This document shows, in pieces, positions 46,599 through 56,915 of a stretch of DNA of 64,000 nucleotides. This DNA comes from Thermasporomyces composti (GTDB taxonomy: Bacteria > Actinomycetota > Actinomycetes > Propionibacteriales > Actinopolymorphaceae). Below the pieces are notes generated by a model. That model worked only from the letters and a program-made list of their open reading frames with translations, did no database searches and was not told the DNA's origin. The stretch's first letter is position 1; every line of letters begins with the position of its first letter. Both the position numbers and the translations under genes were made by a program. The DNA is taken from the NCBI RefSeq assembly GCF_003386795.1, contig NZ_QTUC01000001.1:3658001-3722000 (forward strand), given 5' to 3'.

Positions 46599-46736
46599 GC
46601 GGGCCGTCGACCGTGGCGTCGACTGGCCCGGGCGCGTCCGTCCCGGGCATCCCCGGCCGGGACGAGGTTCTCGCCGTCCGTCGATGGACGACCGGGCGCG
46701 GCCAGCCCGCCGCTCGGGTACGGCAGAATCGGCGGA

Positions 46737-47663
46737 GTGAGTGAGACGACGGGGTTCCGCTGCGGCTTTGCGTGCCTGGTCGGGCGTCCCAACACGGGCA
46801 AGTCGACGTTGACCAACGCCTTGGTCGGGCAGAAGGTGGCGATCGCGTCGTCTCGTCCGCAGACGACCCGCCACACGATCAGGGGCATCGTGCATCGCCC
46901 GGACGCGCAGCTCGTCCTCGTCGACACACCCGGGCTCCACAAGCCCCGCACCTTGCTCGGCGAACGTCTCAACGACCTCGTCCTCACCACACTCGGCGAG
47001 GTCGACGTGGTGGGGATGTGTCTGCCAGCCGACGAGAAGACCGGGCCCGGTGACCGGTTCCTGGCACGGGAGATCGCGAGGGTCCGCAGCCGGTCGACGT
47101 TCGCGATCGTGACGAAGGCCGACCTGGTGGGCAAGGCGAGGATGGTCGAGCGGCTGGTGTCCGTCCAGCGGCTCGGCGAGGAGATCGGCATCGAGTGGGA
47201 CGAGATCGTCCCGGTCTCGGCCAAGACGGGCTTCCAGGTCGATCTGCTGGCCGACCTGCTGGTGGCTCGACTGCCGGAAGGGCCCCCGCTCTACCCGGAG
47301 GGCGAGCTGACCGACCAGCCCGAGGAGGTGCTCGTCGCCGAGCTGATCCGGGAGGCCGCGCTCGAAGGCGTCCGCGAGGAGCTGCCGCACTCGATCGCCG
47401 TCGTGGTGGAGGAGATGGGTCTGCGGGAGGACCGTCCGCCCGACCGGCCCCTCCTCGACATCCATGCCAACCTCTACGTCGAGCGGCCCAGCCAGAAGGC
47501 CATCATCATCGGCACCAAGGGGCGGCGCCTGGTCGAGGTGGGCACCAAGGCACGGCAGCAGATCGAGGCGCTGCTGGGTACGCCGGTCTACCTCGACCTG
47601 TACGTCAAAGTGGCCAAGGACTGGCAGCGCGACCCCAAGCAGCTGCGCAGGCTCGGCTTCTGA
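46737..47663 (+). CDS. era: GTPase Era
   Basis: 308-residue Era GTPase, essential for 16S rRNA maturation and small-subunit assembly. G1 GRPNTGKST, the switch region SRPQTTRHTIRG, G3 DTPGLHKP, G4 TKADL and G5 PVSAKTG are present, as is the C-terminal KH domain (ERPSQKAIIIGTKGRRL). Length is standard. GTG 46737 lies 7 nt after a CAGAAT -10 candidate, with no ribosome binding site, so it may be leaderless. The gene is 138 nt after the deaminase-like gene and is followed by a short hairpin (47701-47722) before the transporter gene. Confidence 0.97.
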   Translation: MSETTGFRCGFACLVGRPNTGKSTLTNALVGQKVAIASSRPQTTRHTIRGIVHRPDAQLVLVDTPGLHKPRTLLGERLNDLVLTTLGEVDVVGMCLPADEKTGPGDRFLAREIARVRSRSTFAIVTKADLVGKARMVERLVSVQRLGEEIGIEWDEIVPVSAKTGFQVDLLADLLVARLPEGPPLYPEGELTDQPEEVLVAELIREAALEGVREELPHSIAVVVEEMGLREDRPPDRPLLDIHANLYVERPSQKAIIIGTKGRRLVEVGTKARQQIEALLGTPVYLDLYVKVAKDWQRDPKQLRRLGF

Positions 47664-47700
47664 GCCCCGTCACCAGGGCACACCTCCGCCAGAGGGACCA

Positions 47701-47722
47701 TCCGGGCGCCCTCCCGCCCGGA
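47701..47722 (+). terminator. Hairpin downstream of era
   Basis: TCCGGGCG (47701-47708) and CGCCCGGA (47715-47722) form a perfect 8-bp stem around 6 nt, 37 nt after the era stop. No T-tract follows, so a weak terminator or a 5'-UTR hairpin for the next gene are both possible. Confidence 0.4.
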
Positions 47723-47747
47723 CATCTGGGACGCCCGAGGGGGAGGC

Positions 47748-48725
47748 ATGGCGGAGGAGGCGGTGCCGGCCCGACCGATCGTCGGGACCGCGGCCGAGCA
47801 CGCGTCGACCGAGGTCCCGGAGGCGGCGCCGGGGGACACCGTCGCCGACGTCCTGGCGCTCCTGAGGCGACGGGCCTTCGACAGCGTGTCCGTCATCGCG
47901 GTCGTCGACGGCGAGCGGCTGGTGGGCGTCGTGCCGATCGAACGCCTGCTCATCGCGCCCGACGGCCAGCCGATGCGGGACCTGGTGGATCCCTCGGCGC
48001 CGGTCGTGGCGCCGACCACCGACCAGGAGCGGGCTGTGTGGGCGGCGCTGCGGCGCGGCAGGCTGGGTGTAGCGGTGGTCGACGACGAGGGCCGATACCG
48101 CGGAGTCCTGCCGCCGCGGCGGCTGGTGGGGGTCCTCGTGCAGGAGCACGAGAAGGACCTCGCCCGGCTCGGCGGCTTCGGCGGGTCGAGCCGCTCCGCT
48201 CGCGAGGCGACCGCGGAGCCGGTGCCGCGTCGACTCTGGCACCGCCTGCCGTGGCTGGTCCTCGGCCTCATCGGGTCGGTGGCAGCGGCCGGGGTCATCG
48301 ACTCCTTCGAGCAATCCCTCAACCGTCAGATCCTGTTGGCGATCTTCCTACCCGGCGTGGTCTACCTGGCGGACGCGGTCGGTACCCAGACCGAGACGCT
48401 CGTCATCCGAGGACTGTCGGTCGGTGTCAGCATCAGGACGGTCGCCTGGCGGGAGATCGTGACCGGCGCCCTCCTCGGGGTGCTGCTTGCCGCGACCTTC
48501 TGGGTCATCACGGTGCTGGTCTGGGGGAACGCCGCTGTGGCGACGGCGGTGGCGCTGGCGCTGCTGGCGGCCTGCTCGATCGCCACGCTCGTCGCGATGG
48601 CGTTGCCGTGGATCCTCCATCGGTGCGGCCGAGACCCCGCCTTCGGGTCCGGGCCGCTGGCCACCGTCGTGCAGGACTTCCTGTCGATCGCCAGCTACTT
48701 CCTCATCGCCACGGCTCTCCTGTGA
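47748..48725 (+). CDS. MgtE-like magnesium transporter with CBS domains, N-domain absent
   Basis: 325-residue protein: an N-terminal CBS pair (residues about 10-130), then five hydrophobic segments forming an MgtE-type membrane domain. IFLPGVVYLADAVGTQTETLVIRG is the degenerate counterpart of the conserved GNxGTQ segment, and DPAFGSGPLATVVQDFL carries the Asp-containing last helix motif. The large cytosolic N domain of classical MgtE (about 450 aa in total) is missing, so channel gating by magnesium may differ. ATG 47748 follows GGGGGAGG. It begins a same-strand run with two universal stress protein genes. Confidence 0.87.
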   Translation: MAEEAVPARPIVGTAAEHASTEVPEAAPGDTVADVLALLRRRAFDSVSVIAVVDGERLVGVVPIERLLIAPDGQPMRDLVDPSAPVVAPTTDQERAVWAALRRGRLGVAVVDDEGRYRGVLPPRRLVGVLVQEHEKDLARLGGFGGSSRSAREATAEPVPRRLWHRLPWLVLGLIGSVAAAGVIDSFEQSLNRQILLAIFLPGVVYLADAVGTQTETLVIRGLSVGVSIRTVAWREIVTGALLGVLLAATFWVITVLVWGNAAVATAVALALLAACSIATLVAMALPWILHRCGRDPAFGSGPLATVVQDFLSIASYFLIATALL

Positions 48726-48735
48726 CCAGCGACAT

Positions 48736-48784
48736 GGGACCAAAGATCAGGAGTGGGCGTCGACCGCGTGGGACCTTCGGTACC
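48736..48784 (+). promoter_or_regulatory. GGGACC-type DosR-like half sites upstream of the USP genes
   Basis: GGGACCAAAGATC (48736-48748) and the near-palindrome GGGACCTTCGGTACC (48770-48784) resemble the DosR/DevR box (GGGACTWWAGTCCC type), with another GGGGACCC at about 48791. Universal stress protein genes are typical DosR targets in mycobacteria. The matches are partial, so this is a candidate only. Confidence 0.35.
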
Positions 48785-48924
48785 AGGCCGGGGACCCAGG
48801 CCCATGGAAGTCGGGGCGGCAAACGCGAACAATATCCAGGTCCGCGCGGTGCGGACGCGAGCACAGATGCGAACGCGAGTCGACGAGGGCCCACGACCCG
48901 CGTCCCTGGAGGAAGGGAGCCGAG

Positions 48925-49821
48925 ATCGCAGCGCAAGTTCGGCGTTTGACCGTCGGCGTCGACGACTCCGACAGCGCGATGACGGCGGTGGAGTGGGCGG
49001 CGCGCGAGGCCGCGATCCTCGGCGCTCCCCTGCGCGTGGTCCATGCCTTCGTGTGGCCGCTCCTCCACCTGCCGCCCGTGGCGCGGCGGATGGGTCCGCC
49101 CGGTGGGGAGCGGGTGTACGCCGAAAACCTCTTGAGCCGTGCGGCGGACCGCGCACGGGCGGTGGCGCCGTCTGTGTCGGTCAGCACAGCACTGGTGAAG
49201 GACTTCCCGTACCCGCTGCTCGTCGAGGAGAGCCGGACCAGCGAGTACGTCGTGGTGGGGGCGTCCGGCCTCGGCGCACTGGCCACCGCGCTCGCCGGCT
49301 CCATTGCCGTGCGCCTCGCGGCCAGCGCTCACGCACCGATGGTGCTCGTGCGAGGTGAGACGGAACGGACGGCCGGCCGGGTCGTGGTCGGCGTCGACGG
49401 CTCCGAGCTCTCCGCGGTGGCCGCGGAGCTGGCAGCGCGGGAGGCGGCATACCGGTCCGCCCGGCTCGGTCTCGTCCACGTCGAGGAAGGTGGCCGAGGC
49501 GACCGCGCCGCCGACGTGCTGGCGTCGGCGGCGATGAGGGCGCGCCAGGCCCATCCGGGCCTCGTGGTCGAGGAGCGAGTCCTTCCCGGTCACACCGCCG
49601 GCGTGCTCGTCGAGGAGTCTCGCACGGCGGACCTGGTGGTGGTGGGTTCTCGAGGACGCGGCGGCTTCACCGGGCTTCTCCTGGGCTCGGTGAGTCAGAC
49701 GCTCCTGCACCAGGCGCACTGCCCCGTCATCGTCGTGCCGCCCAACGCCGCCGAGCGGATCCGGGAGGAACCGGACGGACGCTCCAGCGGAGCAGCAGAC
49801 CAGCAGACCGGCGGCGGATAG
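48925..49821 (+). CDS. Tandem universal stress protein, apparent ATC start
   Basis: 298-residue protein with two UspA domains (residues about 7-140 and 150-285). The second has the ATP-binding pattern GSRGRGGFTGLLLGS; the first has GASGLGALATALAGS. UspA proteins help cells survive nutrient, redox or hypoxic stress. The start is odd: conservation (LTVGVDDSD) begins just after ATC GCA GCG CAA at 48925, and AAGGGAG lies 5 nt before the ATC, but no ATG or GTG exists upstream in frame within the non-conserved stretch. An AUC start, or TTG 48946 without a ribosome binding site, are the options. It is followed after 10 nt by the USP-CBS fusion gene. Confidence 0.83.
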   Translation: MAAQVRRLTVGVDDSDSAMTAVEWAAREAAILGAPLRVVHAFVWPLLHLPPVARRMGPPGGERVYAENLLSRAADRARAVAPSVSVSTALVKDFPYPLLVEESRTSEYVVVGASGLGALATALAGSIAVRLAASAHAPMVLVRGETERTAGRVVVGVDGSELSAVAAELAAREAAYRSARLGLVHVEEGGRGDRAADVLASAAMRARQAHPGLVVEERVLPGHTAGVLVEESRTADLVVVGSRGRGGFTGLLLGSVSQTLLHQAHCPVIVVPPNAAERIREEPDGRSSGAADQQTGGG

Positions 49822-49831
49822 GAGGACAGAC

Positions 49832-51286
49832 GTGAGTCCACGAGGAATCGTGGTGGGTGTCGACGGGTCCGCGGCGAGTGTCTGCGCCCTGCGGTGGGCA
49901 GCCGACCACGCCGAGCTCCTCGACGTGCCGCTCGAGGCGGTGCTGGTCTCGGTGGAGGACCAGGGCGAGGACGAGCAGGCGCTCGCGGCGGCGTTGGCGG
50001 CGACGGTCGACTCCGCCGTGGGAGCGCCGGAGCTCCGTCGGCGGGTATCCCAGGACGTCTTGCGGGGCCCGCTCGTCGACGTCCTCGTCGAGCGGTCGCG
50101 CGGCGCTTCCCTACTCGTCCTGGGTCGGCCGCACGGTCGACACTCGCCGCGCCTGACGACCTTGACCCGGTGCATTCGCCACGCGGCCTGCCCCGTGGCG
50201 GTCATCCCGGTGACCGCGCCTCGGCCCCACCCGGTCCGCGTCACCCGGGCGCCGACCGGTGACCTGGGGGACCGTCCGGTCCGAGACGTGATGACGCCGA
50301 CCGTGCTCGCGATCCTGCCGTCGACGAGTGTCGACGTGGCGCTGCAGATCATGGCGGGCGCCGGCATCCACCACCTGCCGGTCATGGAGCACGGAGCATG
50401 TGTGGGTCTCCTCCACGAGACCGACGCGGTGTGGCACCTGGCGTCCAGGTCCTCGAGCGAGCGTCGCCTCACCGCGGGCGAGGCGGTGCGAGGACCCGTC
50501 GCGACGGTGGCGCCGGACGCGACGGTCCGCCAGGCGGCGGAGCGCATGTTCGCCAGCAGCGGCGACGCGCTCGTGGTCGTCGAGGACGAGCAGATCGTGG
50601 GCATCCTGACGGCCAACGACTTGCTGGCCGTCCTGGCCGGGCACGAGCGAGGACCTGGGCCCCGCCACGACGCCGCCCTGCGCGCGATCGACGGCGGCCA
50701 ACGGCGGGAGCGGACCCACACGACGCGGCCGGTGGAGGACCAGACGCCCGTTCGGTCCAGCGAGCCGGAGAGCGAGCGGACCATCGTCGTGGGCGTCGAC
50801 GGGTCGCCGGCGTCACGCGAGGCGCTGAGCTGGGCGGTGGACTACGCCCGCCGGCTCGGCTATGCGGTGCGGGCGGTCTCGGTCTGCTCGCTCGTGTCTC
50901 CCGCGGCGTTCATGCCCGCCGGCGGCGCTCCCATGGAGGACCCCGACGTTCTCATCCAGGCGCACGAGGAACAGCTGGATGCCGTCGTGCGGGAGGTTGA
51001 TCCCGGAAGCCGAGGGGTCAGTGTGCAGACCTCGGTGATCCTGAGCGACCCGGGGCCGGGGCTCTGCGCCGTCGCCGCCAACGCACCCGCCCTCGTGCTC
51101 GGCAGCCGAGGGCGAGGGAAGGTGCTGAGCGCACTCCTCGGCTCGGTGAGCGCGTACTGCGTGCGCCACGCCAGGGCCGCGGTGGTCGTGATCCCACCAG
51201 CGGCGGTCGCCGACGGATCGGCCGACCTCGACCTGCCGGAGGAGGTGGCGTCCGAGCCGACGCCCGCAGGCGTCGACCCGGACTAG
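49832..51286 (+). CDS. USP-CBS-CBS-USP fusion protein
   Basis: 484-residue protein of unusual order: UspA domain (residues 5-127), CBS pair (about 148-275), linker rich in charged residues, second UspA domain (about 312-462) with the ATP motif GSRGRGKVLSALLGS. The first UspA domain has GRPHGRHSPRLTTL instead of the canonical glycine pattern and may not bind ATP. CBS pairs bind adenosine nucleotides, so the protein could couple energy state to stress response. GTG 49832 has GGAGG about 7 nt upstream. It lies 10 nt after the tandem USP gene, so the two form an operon, probably under the DosR-like sites at 48736-48784. Confidence 0.88.
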   Translation: MSPRGIVVGVDGSAASVCALRWAADHAELLDVPLEAVLVSVEDQGEDEQALAAALAATVDSAVGAPELRRRVSQDVLRGPLVDVLVERSRGASLLVLGRPHGRHSPRLTTLTRCIRHAACPVAVIPVTAPRPHPVRVTRAPTGDLGDRPVRDVMTPTVLAILPSTSVDVALQIMAGAGIHHLPVMEHGACVGLLHETDAVWHLASRSSSERRLTAGEAVRGPVATVAPDATVRQAAERMFASSGDALVVVEDEQIVGILTANDLLAVLAGHERGPGPRHDAALRAIDGGQRRERTHTTRPVEDQTPVRSSEPESERTIVVGVDGSPASREALSWAVDYARRLGYAVRAVSVCSLVSPAAFMPAGGAPMEDPDVLIQAHEEQLDAVVREVDPGSRGVSVQTSVILSDPGPGLCAVAANAPALVLGSRGRGKVLSALLGSVSAYCVRHARAAVVVIPPAAVADGSADLDLPEEVASEPTPAGVDPD

Positions 51287-51301
51287 AGGCTGGGCCGAGG
51301 C

Positions 51302-52288
51302 TCACACCGCGCGCTGCCAAGTGACGCCCCGGGCGACGATCGAATACCCGAGCGCCTCGTTCACCGCGATCATGTGGGCGTTGGACTCGGCGTTCCAGGT
51401 GTCGATCCAGCGCACGGTCGGCTCCGCCTCGGCGAGCCAGGCCATCATCTCCGACTTCAGCAGCAGCCCCAGGCGGTGACCGCGGTGGGCGCGCATCACG
51501 CTCGTGTCGTACTGCCAGGCCCATCCGGGCTGGTCCGATGGCACCGCCACGATCGTCTGACCGGCCAGTGGGCCGTCCTCGCCGAGACGGGCGACGAGCC
51601 GGTAGACCCGGACCCGCGCCGCCGCGTGCGCGGCCTCGAAGGCGCGGATTCGCTTGGCGTCGTAGACCTCGTCCTCGATGTCGAGGTCATCCGTGGGGGC
51701 GTCGTTGATGGCGGCGGTGATCTCGGCCACCTCGTCGACGAGGTCGTCGGGCACGGCGTCGACCAGCCGCAGGAGCGTGTAGTCCCGTGCGGCCGCGCGT
51801 GCTTCCTCGCGAAGCTTGGCGACCCGCTCCTGGTCGACGGCGTGCAGGTCCTGCCGGCGCTGGATCTCCACGCTGCCGGGCGTGAAGCCGGCGTTCCGCA
51901 GAAACGCCGACGGTCCGGGCGCGTCGATCGAGTAGGTGAGGGCCAGCCGACGACCGGCCGTCTTGACCCGCGCCAGCCCTTCCTCCAGCAGCGCCCGGCC
52001 GTGGCCGCGACGGCGGTGGTCCGGATGAACCTGGACGAAAACGTTGCCCCGGTGACGGTTGTCTCGCTGCGGGAGGTTCACCGTGAGTTTCGCGATCGGG
52101 GTGTCACCGTCGTACAGAAGCCACACCTCGTCGGGCTCGCCGTCCCAGCCGTGGCGGAGCAATCCGGCGAACGTGACCGGGCCCTTGGGGGGATCCCACG
52201 GCGTGTCCACCGCCTGCGCGGCCTCGGTGAGCGCGCGGGTGGCCGCCACTGCCTCGTCATCGAAGGGATCGACGCGTTCAAGCTTCAT
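51302..52288 (-). CDS. GNAT-family N-acetyltransferase (tandem domains)
   Basis: 328-residue protein with two GNAT folds. The N-terminal one has the acetyl-CoA loop VQVHPDHRRRGHGRALLEEG (motif A, R/QxxGxG/A); the C-terminal one has VMRAHRGHRLGLLLKSEMM and NAESNAHMIAVNEALGY, the typical final strand and helix. Such tandem GNAT proteins are common in actinomycetes and of mostly unknown substrate (some act on antibiotics or mycothiol precursors). MshD (mycothiol synthase) is also tandem GNAT, but the residues here do not let me call it so. ATG 52288 has GAGG 8 nt upstream. It diverges from the leuA leader. Confidence 0.87.
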   Translation of the reverse strand: MKLERVDPFDDEAVAATRALTEAAQAVDTPWDPPKGPVTFAGLLRHGWDGEPDEVWLLYDGDTPIAKLTVNLPQRDNRHRGNVFVQVHPDHRRRGHGRALLEEGLARVKTAGRRLALTYSIDAPGPSAFLRNAGFTPGSVEIQRRQDLHAVDQERVAKLREEARAAARDYTLLRLVDAVPDDLVDEVAEITAAINDAPTDDLDIEDEVYDAKRIRAFEAAHAAARVRVYRLVARLGEDGPLAGQTIVAVPSDQPGWAWQYDTSVMRAHRGHRLGLLLKSEMMAWLAEAEPTVRWIDTWNAESNAHMIAVNEALGYSIVARGVTWQRAV

Positions 52289-52423
52289 CCCGCAAGCCTC
52301 GCCGGCGCCGGTCGGGAATGGCAACGGGATTTCCTCGGGGTCGGGCGACGCACCGCGCCTCTCTGGAGACCAGCTCCGCGAATTTCTCCGGGGGGTCGGG
52401 TGATTGTGTGACTCCGAGCGCGG

Positions 52424-52429
52424 TATGGT
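52424..52429 (+). promoter_or_regulatory. -10 element of the leuA leader transcript
   Basis: TATGGT, 10 nt before the leader peptide ATG at 52440. A TTGTGT at 52404-52409 is a poor, closely spaced -35 candidate. Confidence 0.45.
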
Positions 52430-52431
52430 GA

Positions 52432-54297
<1,866 letters not shown>

Positions 54298-54307
54298 CCT
54301 GAACCCG

Positions 54308-54380
54308 TCACCCCGCCGGCGCTGGCCGGTCCGGTAGGCAACCGCCGGCGGCGTTCGGATCGGTCAGCCCGGCGGGGTGA
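54308..54380. terminator. Inverted repeat between leuA and the convergent Gfo/Idh/MocA gene
   Basis: TCACCCCGCCGG (54308-54319) and CCGGCGGGGTGA (54369-54380) are perfect 12-nt complements; the right arm lies in the last codons of the convergent gene, and the loop contains a second GC-rich pairing. Bidirectional termination is inferred. Confidence 0.5.
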
Positions 54381-55488
54381 GCGAGGTCCAGGACGCCAGC
54401 ACGTCCCGCACCTCCCCTGTGGCGCGCTCGAGCGCCTCGGCGTGCGCGCGCTCCAGGACATCGGCCACGACGACGCGCTGCCGCGACCGTGAGGACTCGA
54501 TGGCCGCGTGGACCATCGCCAGGCTCAGCACGTTGTCCGCGGCCTCGCCCATCGGCGTGCTCCCGGTCCGCACCGCGTGGACAAACTCCCGCAGCGACCC
54601 GGCGATGCCTGGGTGAACCGTCTCCTCGGCGTCGTCCGTTTCCTCACCCGCGTCAGCGCCCTCGGCGACCTCGAGGGTGGGAGGGCTGTCGCCGTCCCAC
54701 ACCGCGCTGCCGTACTCGCCGCTGGCCCGCCACGCGGCGTTCCACGAGGTCTCCAGTCCTGGGCTGCACCAGCTGCCGGTGTAGACGTAGCGCGACCCAT
54801 CGGCCATCTCGAAGATCGCGGTGCTCGCGGCGTCGCCGGCGTACCAGCTCCAGGCCGGGTTGTGCTCGTCGCAGTAGACGGCGACCGGATCGACCCCGAG
54901 CAGGTACCGCGCGCTGTCGAAGCTGTGAATCGCCATGTCGAGCACGAGGGGATGCGCCATGGCGTCACGGAACCCGCCGAACCGCGGTGCCTTGAAGAAC
55001 TGGGTGGTGAGGATGCCGATTCGGCCGAGCCGACGCAGCAGCCGCCGGAACGCCACGAGGTTGGCGTCGTAGCGTCGGCTCTGGCTCACCATGAACAGCC
55101 GCCCATACGCCTGTGACGCCGCGACCAGCTCGAGTGCCTCGGCGAGACTCGCGGCGAGCGGCTTCTCGCCGAGGACGGGCAGGCCCCGGCGCAGCGCCTG
55201 CATCGTCACCGTGTGGTGGGCTTCGGGAACCGTCACATCGAGGACGACGTCGGCGGCGACGTGGTCGATGAGCTCCTCCAGGGTGCGGGCGGTCGGAACG
55301 TCAGGCGCACCCGTCTCGTCAAGTGCGGCTTTCGCTCGAGCGACATCCAGGTCGGCGAGGCCGACCAGCTCCACGCGATCGTGGGAAAGCAGTGTCCGCA
55401 GCCACGTACGCCCCATCCCGCCGGCACCGACCTGGAGCACGCGAAGAGGCAGGTTCGTATTGACGAGCGAATCCGAGCTGGGCGTCAC
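54364..55488 (-). CDS. Gfo/Idh/MocA-family oxidoreductase (3)
   Basis: 374-residue dehydrogenase with Rossmann start VLQVGAGGMGRTWLRTLL, family motif LGEKPLA (about residue 95) and second-domain segment HPLVLDMAIHSFDSARYLL with the catalytic His. An acidic stretch (AEGADAGEETDDAEE) lies near residue 290. The start is GTG 55488, supported by GGGAGGA 6 nt upstream; the longer upstream reading is Arg-rich and unlikely. It is directly downstream of a LacI-family regulator gene with a gap of 100 nt, and so may be controlled by it or co-transcribed. Substrate is probably a sugar or polyol derivative. Confidence 0.9.
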   Translation of the reverse strand: MTPSSDSLVNTNLPLRVLQVGAGGMGRTWLRTLLSHDRVELVGLADLDVARAKAALDETGAPDVPTARTLEELIDHVAADVVLDVTVPEAHHTVTMQALRRGLPVLGEKPLAASLAEALELVAASQAYGRLFMVSQSRRYDANLVAFRRLLRRLGRIGILTTQFFKAPRFGGFRDAMAHPLVLDMAIHSFDSARYLLGVDPVAVYCDEHNPAWSWYAGDAASTAIFEMADGSRYVYTGSWCSPGLETSWNAAWRASGEYGSAVWDGDSPPTLEVAEGADAGEETDDAEETVHPGIAGSLREFVHAVRTGSTPMGEAADNVLSLAMVHAAIESSRSRQRVVVADVLERAHAEALERATGEVRDVLASWTSLTPPG

Positions 55489-55588
55489 AGCGTGTCCTCC
55501 CGTCCGTTCACCGCGAGGACCGTAGTGAGCGACGCTCTCGACTGTCCACCTCGGCTCGTCGGAGGGGCCGCACCTGGTCACGCTCGGG

Positions 55589-56584
55589 TCAGCTCGGCGG
55601 CGGTGCGATGCTGCGCCCGCCGATCCAGCGCGCCGGGATGAGGCGGCTCGTGGGGGTCTCACCCTCGATCCTGGCGAGCGCGAACTCCACCACCGTGGTG
55701 GTCATGTCGGCGATCGGAAGTTCGGATCGGGCGAGCGGCACCTGGTCGACCAGGTCGGGGGTAGCGCCGATCACGGCGAGGGACACGTCGCGCGGGATCA
55801 CGTACCCGTGCTCCCGCAGGATCCCCGGCAGGGCGGGAACGGCGTGGTGGATGACGACCGCCGTCGGTGTCGGCTCGCTCGCCAGGAGCGCGAGGAGCCG
55901 ACGGGCCAGAGTCCGGCGCGAGGGGGACGACCGCATGACCGCGAGCCTGACTCCAGCCTCTCGGGCGGTCGCACGAGCACCGGCCACGGCGCGCGGGGCG
56001 TAGTTGAGGCCGGCGCGGAACTCGGCGTCGGTCGAGCTGACGAAGATGATCGAGCGGTGGCCGGCGCGGACCAGCTCCCGCACGGCGCGGGCGGCCGCTC
56101 CTTCGAAGTCGTAGTCGCACCACGGCAGGCCGCGCGGGTCGGCCGGGCGGCCCAGGACGGCCCCGGCGAACCCGAGGTCGTCGAGGGCGTCGACCCGCTG
56201 GTCGTGGGTCAGCACGGCCATGAGCACCGCGCCGTCGGCGAGTCGGCTACCGGCGATCCGACGCAGGTCACGGACGCTGTCGTCGCCGGTCAGCAGGAGG
56301 ACGTCGTGGTCGTGGGCACGAGCGGCGGCGTTGATGTGGTAGACGAAGCGCCAGCCGATCTCGTGGTAGCTCTCCGCCTCGCGGGGGATCGAGAGGGCCA
56401 GGATCCTGGTTCGCGCGCCGCGCAGGGCGCGAGCACCGGCGTGGGGTCGGTAGTCGAGCTCCTCGATGGCCCGCTCGACAGCGCGACGGGTCGCCGCGGA
56501 GATCGGTCGCCGATTCGTCAGGACGTACGACACCGTGCTGGGGGAGACGCCCGCGCGTCGGGCGACGTCAGCGATGGTGGTCAC
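55589..56584 (-). CDS. LacI-family transcriptional regulator
   Basis: 331-residue LacI/GalR repressor. The DNA-binding helix-turn-helix is TIADVARRAGVSPSTVSYVL, with the hinge ALRGARTRILAL; the periplasmic-binding-like domain (residues about 60-320) follows and is complete. Start GTG 56584, with AAAGGA about 10 nt upstream. It is divergent from the Tat lipoprotein gene at 56916, and an imperfect 23-bp palindrome is placed at that gene's transcription start, so repression of a sugar-uptake locus is likely. Effector sugar unknown. Confidence 0.93.
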   Translation of the reverse strand: MTTIADVARRAGVSPSTVSYVLTNRRPISAATRRAVERAIEELDYRPHAGARALRGARTRILALSIPREAESYHEIGWRFVYHINAAARAHDHDVLLLTGDDSVRDLRRIAGSRLADGAVLMAVLTHDQRVDALDDLGFAGAVLGRPADPRGLPWCDYDFEGAAARAVRELVRAGHRSIIFVSSTDAEFRAGLNYAPRAVAGARATAREAGVRLAVMRSSPSRRTLARRLLALLASEPTPTAVVIHHAVPALPGILREHGYVIPRDVSLAVIGATPDLVDQVPLARSELPIADMTTTVVEFALARIEGETPTSRLIPARWIGGRSIAPPPS

Positions 56585-56744
56585 GAGAGGTCGTTCCTTT
56601 CACGCCGCGGACCGCCGACGGTGTCTCGGGGTTGTCGTGACCTGGCGAGGCGAGACCGACCACAGCGTACGCGGCGGTCGTGTTCGAGATCCCGGACACC
56701 TCCGTTGACGTCCGGGGACGGCCAGCGCTCGTCGTCCGCCGATC

Positions 56745-56775
56745 TTGACACCGTCCGAGCACGCCCGACTACCGT
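56745..56775 (+). promoter_or_regulatory. Sigma70-type promoter of the substrate-binding protein gene
   Basis: TTGACA (56745-56750) and TACCGT (56770-56775), spacer 19 nt (slightly long). A transcription start near 56782 would place the palindrome at 56786-56808 just downstream. The rest of the 331-nt divergent region 56585-56915 holds no gene I can support. Confidence 0.5.
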
Positions 56776-56785
56776 GTCCCGCATT

Positions 56786-56808
56786 CGTTGAATCGAATCG
56801 AATCGACG
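56786..56808. promoter_or_regulatory. Candidate LacI-family operator palindrome
   Basis: 23-bp near-palindrome CGTTGAATCGAATCGAATCGACG centred on 56797. Outer CGT/ACG and the TCGA blocks are symmetric; mismatches fall regularly at the A/A or T/G positions. It contains three GAATC units 5 bp apart. It lies right after the promoter of the substrate-binding protein gene and opposite a LacI-family gene. Confidence 0.55.
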
Positions 56809-56915
56809 GATGCCGGTGTCCTGGTGACGTGTTCCGGTGCCCCTGACTCCTGTTCCACGCTCGACTGACCGGGGTGCCGACCCAACCACGCCCGAAGGCG
56901 AAAGGTCCCGGAACC

